NCBI GenBank assembly: GCA_016839805.1
Contig: JAEOTO010000003.1
Location: 1 to 64,000, forward strand
DNA: 64,000 bases
Reading direction: 5' to 3'
Source: Candidatus Hermodarchaeota archaeon
Lineage (GTDB): Archaea > Asgardarchaeota > Hermodarchaeia > Hermodarchaeales > Hermodarchaeaceae
Positions within the stretch are counted from its first letter, which is position 1. The number at the start of each line of letters is the position of its first letter. Below are positions 58,381-64,000 of the stretch, in pieces. A program made the translations under genes and the position numbers. The notes under the pieces were generated by a model. It searched no databases. It saw nothing but the letters and a program-made list of their open reading frames with translations, and was not told the DNA's origin.

Positions 58381-59025
58381 CTATTCTCTCCTTGTCCAAT
58401 CGTGTGGGGACATGATTCGATTGGTTTCTTTCAATGCTCCGAAAACTGAATGGGCAAAGTTCAAAGTGGTTCGTGTGTGACCACGAGTGCGGGACCAAAC
58501 ATCGTGAATGCCAGCAAGCCGTAGTACAACCTTAATAGTATCGGCTGTGACTAATCCGACGCCTTTCGGTGCTGGTAATAAGGTTAGCCGAACACTTCCG
58601 GTTTTTCCCTTCACTCGAAACGGAATGGAATGGGGGTCATGACATCCACATTCCCAACTACCACACCCCCGGCGAACTGAGATAATATTCAGTTTAGCCC
58701 TGAGTATTGCTTTACGAATAGCGGGTCCAATCTCTGGGGCCTTGCTTTCACCAATTCCTACAAAACCCTTTTCGTTCCCAACAATTACTGTAGCTTTGAA
58801 ACGGGATTTCTCACCAGCATCTGTTTGTTTCTGAACAAGGTTGATGTCGATGACTTCTTCTTGTAAATCAGGTAAGAGGGCATCGATGATTTCTGGTTCC
58901 TTGATAGGTAACGCGAGGTGAAAAAGGTCTTCAATGGAGGTGATTTCACCGGCTTTCACTTGTCGTCCGACTTTGGTAACTGGTTCCCATTCTTCAATGA
59001 TGAATTGCCGTGGGCGTCGACTCAT
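58381..59025 (-). CDS. rps5: Small ribosomal subunit protein uS5
   Basis: 214 residues. [60 protein letters not shown] and [20 protein letters not shown] are signatures. It is part of the decoding-site and mRNA-entry region. It overlaps the uL18 stop by 4 bp. Confidence 0.97.
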   Translation of the reverse strand: MSRRPRQFIIEEWEPVTKVGRQVKAGEITSIEDLFHLALPIKEPEIIDALLPDLQEEVIDINLVQKQTDAGEKSRFKATVIVGNEKGFVGIGESKAPEIGPAIRKAILRAKLNIISVRRGCGSWECGCHDPHSIPFRVKGKTGSVRLTLLPAPKGVGLVTADTIKVVLRLAGIHDVWSRTRGHTRTTLNFAHSVFGALKETNRIMSPHDWTRRE

Positions 59026-59630
59026 TTTTCTGACCTCCCGCGTTTGAATTCTGCCTCTATCTTTGCTTTTGTCGCCTCATACATGCTGGGAAGGTTTGTT
59101 AAGTCAACTCGTCCTTTTGAAAGCTGCCCAAATTGCCGTTTAAAGGCGTTAGGTTTGTTTGCACTCAGATCCTTTGCATAAGCCGCGATGTGTTCGCCCC
59201 GAATTCGTTTCTCATTTGGAAAGATTTCATCAGAGGAAGGAATTGAGAGTCCAGCATCAATGGCTCCTTTTATTGCTGAAAAGATCCGGGAGCCGGTTAT
59301 GGGCTGGATTAGACCGATATCCGCAATAGCGGCTTTAGTGCCATCTTTGATAGCACGGTGCCCAGCTAAGAATCCGGTAAGATATGCTGCGGGTAGATTC
59401 TTTAATCCAGCACGCCATCCAAATTGCTTTAATTGTTTGGAATCCGCTGTGGCGATACTTCGATCACCTTTAGGAAGGGCTTCCGTAACTTGGATAATGA
59501 TTCTAGTGCTGGTTTTCCTTATGACTAGTCGGGGTCGTCCTGAACCTATCATACGTCTTCTTGCGTGATAGTCGGTCTTGCTTTCGCGCCGACGACGAAA
59601 AGGAACTTTGTATCGTGGTCCTGTTGCCAT
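59022..59630 (-). CDS. rpl18: Large ribosomal subunit protein uL18
   Basis: 202 residues. [40 protein letters not shown] and [20 protein letters not shown] are archaeal/eukaryotic uL18 signatures. It binds 5S rRNA. It is 2 nt downstream of eL19. Confidence 0.97.
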   Translation of the reverse strand: MATGPRYKVPFRRRRESKTDYHARRRMIGSGRPRLVIRKTSTRIIIQVTEALPKGDRSIATADSKQLKQFGWRAGLKNLPAAYLTGFLAGHRAIKDGTKAAIADIGLIQPITGSRIFSAIKGAIDAGLSIPSSDEIFPNEKRIRGEHIAAYAKDLSANKPNAFKRQFGQLSKGRVDLTNLPSMYEATKAKIEAEFKRGRSEK

Positions 59631-59632
59631 AT

Positions 59633-60082
59633 TTATCGCCTCTTCATTTTATGATCCTGAATGTATTGATTGACTCGTCGTATCGAGGGAAACATCCCAC
59701 CTTTAGCGAGCCTGTATAATCGTCGATAATCGCTAGGTCGAATGATTCGACGAGCCCGGAGTATTTTTAGGTGACGGCGGATGGCTCGTATTTTTATCAT
59801 CCAGCGTTCTTTTCCTGAGAGTGTGGCTGTGCGTTTGCCTTTCCGGCTCCCAGGCCCTGATCGAAGACCGCGTTTACGTTTATTATGCAACTCTTTAGCT
59901 CGGGCTCGGCTTATCCCTTTTAATGGTAATGGACGGATCGCTCCCTCATTGATGAGCCGGCGAATATCCTCGCGACGAATAGCCATCACTACATCATCTA
60001 ATCGGTTTGGGTCTATCCAAATCCGATTTCGGCCCACTTTGAGGAGCCGAGCTGCCAATTTTCGTTGAGCACTTACATCCAT
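59633..60082 (-). CDS. rpl19e: Large ribosomal subunit protein eL19
   Basis: 149 residues. QRKLAARLLKVGRNRIWIDP, REDIRRLINEGAIRPLPLKG and SRARAKELHNKRKRGLRSGP are diagnostic, followed by a basic C-terminal helix. It forms a bridge to the small subunit. Confidence 0.97.
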   Translation of the reverse strand: MDVSAQRKLAARLLKVGRNRIWIDPNRLDDVVMAIRREDIRRLINEGAIRPLPLKGISRARAKELHNKRKRGLRSGPGSRKGKRTATLSGKERWMIKIRAIRRHLKILRARRIIRPSDYRRLYRLAKGGMFPSIRRVNQYIQDHKMKRR

Positions 60083-60096
60083 TGTTTTGTCACTCT

Positions 60097-60543
60097 CTAT
60101 TCAAGCTCTTCAGTGGGGAGGTCGAGAAGTTCTCGAATTTCAGATTTCAGTTGAGGATTCAATACCCGTAAACCGAGGTCATCAGCTCGTTCGATGATAG
60201 CAAGTCGTTTGCGGTCACCAACTTGATGTGCAATCCGAACAGCATGGGTTTTAGGGTGCAAGCCTTCAAGTTCTGGGAGGTTATGTACAAGAACTTCTCT
60301 CAGACCAGAAGGATGGTAATCCCGTAGATTCCTGGGCGTGCGATAACCAATCCGTGGCATTGCTGGCTGATTCTTCTCGCGTTTACGAATCATTGAATCA
60401 ATACCCTTAGGACGGCGCCACCCCGTATTAAGGCGTTTATAGCGCCAACTCTCTGGACGCCGGAACTTGGGCTTCCGTTGATTCGATAACTGCTTCCGGT
60501 ACAATTGCCTTTGAAGCTGTTTGATCCGTTTGCTCTTCTTCAT
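60097..60543 (-). CDS. rpl32e: Large ribosomal subunit protein eL32
   Basis: 148 residues. FRRPESWRYKRLNTGWRRPK, GIDSMIRKREKNQPAMPRIG and HPSGLREVLVHNLPELEGLH are diagnostic. The N-terminal extension is short and basic. Confidence 0.96.
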   Translation of the reverse strand: MKKSKRIKQLQRQLYRKQLSNQRKPKFRRPESWRYKRLNTGWRRPKGIDSMIRKREKNQPAMPRIGYRTPRNLRDYHPSGLREVLVHNLPELEGLHPKTHAVRIAHQVGDRKRLAIIERADDLGLRVLNPQLKSEIRELLDLPTEELE

Positions 60544-60564
60544 TCCTAATCACATCTTTATTGG

Positions 60565-61128
60565 CTAAATAACCCAGTGACGCTCACCAAGCTGTTTTTC
60601 ATAAACGTAAATCCCGTCATGGAATTTTCGGGGGTCCTTTCGACGAAGTTTCGTGGAATGCTGGATATTCGCAGCAGTTTGTCCGACTAACTCAATATCG
60701 ATACCTTCCAGGATTACATCATCACCTTGTACGGTGACGGCCACACCAGGAAGGATTTTAGCCCGCCGAGGAGCTTTTTCACCGTAGAAGTTTTCGACAA
60801 TCAGTTTGTCTCCTTCAACTTTCACTGTTGGTGGAAAGTGGGCGAACACTACTTTCATTTTGTATGTAACACCATGAATAACACCCAACATCATGTTCTT
60901 AATATGGGAGAGAATAGTTCCTACCAGAGAAATTTGGCGGCTTCGAGGATATTCAACTGAAACCAAAATATTGTTCCGCACTGTCTTGATACCAACATCT
61001 GCATGACTAAAGTCGCGAACAATTTCGCCTTTAGGTCCCTTCACAGTTACTAGTCTTTCCTCAACTGTTACTGTTGTGCCCTCTAGAATAGGAGTCAATT
61101 GCTCTACATGATTAGTTTTTGCGGGCAT
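60565..61128 (-). CDS. rpl6: Large ribosomal subunit protein uL6
   Basis: 187 residues from ATG 61128; an ATG at 61146 adds six residues without a ribosome site. VTVKGPKGEIVRDFSHADVG, THIKNMM-type sequence (SHIKNMMLGVIHGVTYKMKV) and FLGEKAPRRAKILPG-type (FYGEKAPRRAKILPG) are signatures. DPRKFHDGIYVYEK closes the protein. It lies near the factor-binding site of the 50S subunit. Confidence 0.96.
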   Translation of the reverse strand: MPAKTNHVEQLTPILEGTTVTVEERLVTVKGPKGEIVRDFSHADVGIKTVRNNILVSVEYPRSRQISLVGTILSHIKNMMLGVIHGVTYKMKVVFAHFPPTVKVEGDKLIVENFYGEKAPRRAKILPGVAVTVQGDDVILEGIDIELVGQTAANIQHSTKLRRKDPRKFHDGIYVYEKQLGERHWVI

Positions 61129-61149
61129 CTTATTGTTCCACTCCATTTG

Positions 61150-61542
61150 TTAGTAAACGAAGGCGATCAGCCGTCCTCCATGTCCTTGTTCGATGGCTTC
61201 TCTATGTGTCATGAAGCCCTTTGGGGTTGATACGATGAGGAAGCCGAATTGCCGTGAAGGTAAGTAGCGTTTTTCCCAATCTTCGAATGCTGTTCGTTTA
61301 ACTGCATGATGCGGACTGATTATTCCGCATTGGTTGATTCGTCCAAGTAACTCAACTCGAAGCATTCCTGCTTTGCCATCATCGATAAACTCGAATTCGC
61401 CGACATAACCCATTCGTTGCATGATTCGAAGGGCTGCCCCAATTTTTTTCGAGGCTGGAGCGATGATTACCTCAGATTTGCGAAGCAGCTCATAGTTCAT
61501 GATGGTTGAGAAGGCATCGGCCAAGGGATTTTTCACGGTCAT
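61150..61542 (-). CDS. rps8: Small ribosomal subunit protein uS8
   Basis: 130 residues. NPLADAFSTIMNYELLRKSE, FEFIDDGKAGMLRVELLGRI and GFLIVSTPKGFMTHREAIEQ are signatures. It binds the central domain of 16S rRNA. Confidence 0.97.
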   Translation of the reverse strand: MTVKNPLADAFSTIMNYELLRKSEVIIAPASKKIGAALRIMQRMGYVGEFEFIDDGKAGMLRVELLGRINQCGIISPHHAVKRTAFEDWEKRYLPSRQFGFLIVSTPKGFMTHREAIEQGHGGRLIAFVY

Positions 61543-61557
61543 TGTCTTTTTCCACCT

Positions 61558-61707
61558 CTAGCTGAATTTCCGAAAGCCGAGTTCTTCAGCGACCTCACGG
61601 AAGCATCGTCGGCATAGGCCAATATTATAACTACGAATGAGGGCTCGGTGTGTTCCGCAGCGTTTGCATTGGCGATGTCCTTTACCTTGTTTTTTCTCCT
61701 TTGACAT
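61558..61707 (-). CDS. rps14: Small ribosomal subunit protein uS14 (zinc-binding)
   Basis: 49 residues, too short for many gene callers. QCKRCGTHRALIRSYNIGLC followed by RRCFREVAEELGFRKF gives the four zinc cysteines. The ATG at 61707 overlaps the uL5 TGA (ATGA), and the TAG ends 15 nt before uS8. Order uL5-uS14-uS8 is the standard spc operon. Confidence 0.96.
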   Translation of the reverse strand: MSKEKKQGKGHRQCKRCGTHRALIRSYNIGLCRRCFREVAEELGFRKFS

Positions 61708-62381
61708 CAGAATTCTTCCTCCATTTCAGGTGTGGTAAATTGAATTCCCAGTTCAGATGAGAGCAAGTTCATCGCTTCTTCAGGAGTTATGCGATGACGA
61801 CGGGGCACCTTATGGCGTGCACGACGGCGCCGATTTATTCGGTATCCCGGGCGTTCCATGCAGATACACACATCCATTCCAAAGATCCCTAGACTCGGAT
61901 CGTATTTGACGCCCGGAATCTGGATATGCTCAGAGATTCCAAAGGATACGTTGCCAGCTTGATCAACGGCACGGACGGGAATCCTGAAATCGATTACGTC
62001 AAGAGCCCGTTTAGCGAAATCTTTAGCCAGTTCCCCGCGCAGGGTAACCTTACATCCCATTGGTTCACCCTTTCTCAACCCAAAGTCACGGTTCGTTCGT
62101 TTAGCAAGAATGTCAACAGGTTTCTGGCCGGTTAAATTTTCAAGAATTGTTTTCGCTTTGGCAAGTGGTTCGCCACCAGTTCCTAAGGACATATTGACAA
62201 CTACTTTCGAAATGAAGATTTTTCGCATGATGTTATCTTTTTTAGCTTTGAGCTTGGCAGGTGGCTTTTCACTGACTGACGGTTTTGCCGGCTTTGCAGA
62301 AGAACTGGTGGTCTTAGCCTTCTTTGCAGTAGCGGGTTTACGTTTTGCCTTTGCCGGAGTAGTTTTTTTCTTCGTTGACAT
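61707..62381 (-). CDS. rpl5: Large ribosomal subunit protein uL5 with Lys-rich N-terminal extension
   Basis: 224 residues. The core starts near residue 50 (NIMRKIFISKVVVNMSLGTG) and includes LTGQKPVDILAKRTNRDFGL, RKGEPMGCKVTLRG and GIFGMDVCICMERPGYRINR. The first ~48 residues are an AKAKRKPATAKKAKTT-type extension absent from typical archaeal uL5 (~175 residues). It binds 5S rRNA. Confidence 0.96.
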   Translation of the reverse strand: MSTKKKTTPAKAKRKPATAKKAKTTSSSAKPAKPSVSEKPPAKLKAKKDNIMRKIFISKVVVNMSLGTGGEPLAKAKTILENLTGQKPVDILAKRTNRDFGLRKGEPMGCKVTLRGELAKDFAKRALDVIDFRIPVRAVDQAGNVSFGISEHIQIPGVKYDPSLGIFGMDVCICMERPGYRINRRRRARHKVPRRHRITPEEAMNLLSSELGIQFTTPEMEEEF

Positions 62382-62383
62382 GA

Positions 62384-63124
62384 TCAGCTAGCCTCCGGAA
62401 TTGAAATTAGGGACTTTTCTTCACCAAGTGGAAAGACATAACGAATCGCAGTAAGGATGGTTTTGTCACCTGCGCCCTGTAAGGTTCCCAGTCGATTGTC
62501 TGGATCGATCTTGATGAGTTTACCTACAAACCCGGTATGATCTCCACCCGTGATCACTGCTGTAATCCCTTCTTTAAGGGGAATGTGGTGCTGGATTTTC
62601 TGATTTGGAATTTTTATGAGAAGAGTATCGCCAGGTCGGTAGGTTTCCTTGAGTTTTGCTTTAGGATCAGTTACTTGTAGGAGAATGGTTCGACCATCGT
62701 GGAGATGAAGTTGAATATGACCCTTCGCCACGGTGTTCTTTCCCGTAATTTTGCAGGGTTTAAGGGCCTGTTCCCTTTTAGGAATTTTATGCAATTGAAG
62801 GAGGTGTCGCGATTCAGGCACCACTCGTAGAAGGGTTTTCGTCTCTGGGATTTCAATTACATCCATGAGACCGACAGGGTATTTGTAGTCTCTTCGGATT
62901 CGTCCATCCACCTTCACAAGTCCGAGAGAAAGTATCCGACGGGTTTCACTTAGTGTATTGGTGAGATTAAGCATATCGCGGATTACGACTGCCAATGGAA
63001 ATCCAGCATGAAGTGTATGAGGACCAGGATTAGAACGGACTGTGAACGGACGAACCTTCCGTTTAATCTGCCAATGTCCAGGCGCTGCCAAACGTTTAAG
63101 GTGTTTTCGGGAACCTTTTACCAA
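62384..63124 (-). CDS. rps4e: Small ribosomal subunit protein eS4
   Basis: 246 residues. GSRKHLKRLAAPGHWQIKRK, PFTVRSNPGPHTLHAGFPLA, RRILSLGLVKVDGRIRRDYK and AVITGGDHTGFVGKLIKID give S4, central and KOW domains. It is found only in archaea and eukaryotes. Confidence 0.97.
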   Translation of the reverse strand: MVKGSRKHLKRLAAPGHWQIKRKVRPFTVRSNPGPHTLHAGFPLAVVIRDMLNLTNTLSETRRILSLGLVKVDGRIRRDYKYPVGLMDVIEIPETKTLLRVVPESRHLLQLHKIPKREQALKPCKITGKNTVAKGHIQLHLHDGRTILLQVTDPKAKLKETYRPGDTLLIKIPNQKIQHHIPLKEGITAVITGGDHTGFVGKLIKIDPDNRLGTLQGAGDKTILTAIRYVFPLGEEKSLISIPEAS

Positions 63125-63129
63125 TTTTT

Positions 63130-63516
63130 TTAATCCTCCTTTTCTTCAAATTCACGGCGTGCCGCAGCCTTGCGATCAATCACCGCTTCTCGGTTTTTGT
63201 CGATTTTCAACTTGGTAATCATGACACTTGAGGGGGGAATAGGAAACTGGACTGCTGTACCATCCACTTTCTCGATGGTGATATTTTCGATGTGAAGCCT
63301 GTAATTCTTCATATCCACAGCGATTACATCACCTTCTGAGTCACGAAACGCTCCACGTGTAATGTACACCGTGTCTCCTTTGCAGATTGGAATTCGCTTA
63401 ATTCCATGCCTATCAACAATATCAGGAGCTAGCCGTGCTGTGAGGTACTTGCGGCGACGATGCAAGGGTGCCGTATAGCGCTCTTTGCGTTGTTTCTTTG
63501 GTCTCTTTGATGGCAT
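63130..63516 (-). CDS. rpl24: Large ribosomal subunit protein uL24
   Basis: 128 residues. PLHRRRKYLTARLAPDI, RIPICKGDTVYITRGAFRDS and EGDVIAVDMKNYRLHIENIT form the KOW domain. The C-terminus is charged. It initiates 50S assembly. Confidence 0.96.
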   Translation of the reverse strand: MPSKRPKKQRKERYTAPLHRRRKYLTARLAPDIVDRHGIKRIPICKGDTVYITRGAFRDSEGDVIAVDMKNYRLHIENITIEKVDGTAVQFPIPPSSVMITKLKIDKNREAVIDRKAAARREFEEKED

Positions 63517-63531
63517 CTTCTTTTCTCACCC

Positions 63532-63954
63532 CTAGACAATAATACTGGCAACACTAGCGATGCGTGGCCACCGTTCAGCCGCTTCCCGGGCTATCGGTCC
63601 ACGAATTTCCGAACCCTGCGGGTCACCAGTTTCTGAAGTAATCACAATTGCATTGTCTTCAAAGCGAATCCATTGCCCGCTTTTGCGGCGGTAAGGTTTG
63701 CGTTGTCGGACAACAATACCGCGAAGTACTTGCCGTCGCATCTTGGGTGTTCCTGCTTTGCAAGAAACCACCACCATATCTGCTACACTGGCGGAAGGTT
63801 GCCGCCTAAGACGCCCATGATAGCCAATAACTGAGATGATTTCCACGATCCGAGCACCACTATTATCAGCTACAGTTAACCGGGCGCCAGTAGGTAAGCC
63901 GCGACTAATCCGAGTCTTTGAAATCCCTGCTGTTTTCCTACCGCGTTTTACCAT
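63532..63954 (-). CDS. rpl14: Large ribosomal subunit protein uL14
   Basis: 140 residues. [60 protein letters not shown] and [20 protein letters not shown] are signatures. Its ATG shares one base with the TAA of the next gene (TAATG). Confidence 0.97.
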   Translation of the reverse strand: MVKRGRKTAGISKTRISRGLPTGARLTVADNSGARIVEIISVIGYHGRLRRQPSASVADMVVVSCKAGTPKMRRQVLRGIVVRQRKPYRRKSGQWIRFEDNAIVITSETGDPQGSEIRGPIAREAAERWPRIASVASIIV

Positions 63955-64000
63955 TACTGTTCATCCTCCTTACCTTTGATGCATTCCACAACGACAAAGG
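63954..64000 (-). CDS. rps17: Small ribosomal subunit protein uS17, C-terminal end only
   Basis: Only the last 14 codons lie in the window: [14 protein letters not shown] and TAA. The FVVVE segment and its position upstream of uL14 identify it as uS17; the rest lies beyond the right edge. Identification rests mainly on gene order. Confidence 0.8.
   Translation of the reverse strand, partial: FVVVECIKGKEDEQ

Noticed and set aside
1-64000. CRISPR arrays, insertion sequences, prophage or rRNA genes
   Set aside because: I found no regularly spaced repeats, transposase, integrase or rRNA sequence. The only mobile element seen is the Cbf5 intein.

Overview
The window is archaeal and very probably comes from an Asgard archaeon, perhaps the Heimdallarchaeia side. 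It carries a truncated but strikingly eukaryote-like actin at the left edge and a membrane protein with a predicted longin-type cytoplasmic domain. The rest is standard archaeal machinery: exosome, KEOPS, RNase P proteins, proteasome alpha, aIF2-gamma, aIF5B, Cbf5, the r-protein superoperon and the archaeal version of the mevalonate pathway. Nearly every gene is on the minus strand. Only six protein genes and one tRNA are on plus, so the window reads right to left as a chain of conserved archaeal clusters. I see no insertion sequence, CRISPR array, prophage or rRNA.

Layout from left to right. 1-1884: actin (minus, cut at position 1) and a winged-helix/CARF-like regulator (plus). 1899-12563: longin-type membrane protein, ComB-like phosphatase, CDP-alcohol phosphatidyltransferase with a sugar-phosphate nucleotidyltransferase, Sua5, a THUMP protein, Cgi121, an ECF transporter module without its S subunit, a DHH phosphoesterase and prefoldin beta. 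12556-20997: the exosome/proteasome superoperon (Pcc1, Brix protein, eL43, Rrp42, Rrp41, Rrp4, SBDS, PsmA), a JAMM protease, a strongly structured candidate RNA, Pop5, Rpp30, a COG1325-type protein and eL15. 21062-28738: a 2-hydroxyacid dehydrogenase, YchF-like GTPase, radical SAM protein, eS1, RecJ-like DHH protein and uS15. 28841-39309: HAM1, Bud32, Kae1, eS31, eS24, a DUF359 kinase, Spt4, RpoE, a PIN protein, aIF2-gamma, eS6, aIF5B, NDK, eL24, eS28 and eL8. 39440-44508: five genes of the archaeal mevalonate route. 44669-49622: uS2 to uS13 with RpoN and RpoD. 49862-64000: tRNA-Ser with an intron, Cbf5, eL14, CMP kinase, EMC3-like protein, AdkA, SecY, then uL15 to uS17 with a small heat-shock protein inserted.

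The most unusual finding is cbf5. Its reading frame is interrupted by a 42-nt segment containing a TGA. The segment is flanked by an exact bulge-helix-bulge (CTGG/CCAG central helix, 3-nt bulges ATA and AAA, inner helix GCTTG/CAAGC). Removing it at the canonical cut sites restores the conserved Cbf5 motif [14 protein letters not shown]. The same gene also carries a 544-residue LAGLIDADG intein, so its product needs both RNA and protein splicing.

A second theme is missing start codons. Bud32, RpoE and eS31 are intact and homologous over their full length but have no in-frame ATG, GTG or TTG at the right place. Each has a Shine-Dalgarno-like motif 6-8 nt before an ATT, ATC or ACG codon. Bud32 also lies in the same frame as Kae1, separated only by a TGA, so it looks like a Kae1-Bud32 fusion split by one stop codon.

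Functionally the window joins tRNA t6A synthesis (Sua5, Kae1, Bud32, Cgi121, Pcc1), RNA processing and decay, ribosome assembly, translation initiation, transcription subunits, membrane insertion and isoprenoid-lipid synthesis. Many r-proteins and core subunits carry long low-complexity Lys/Pro/Glu tails.
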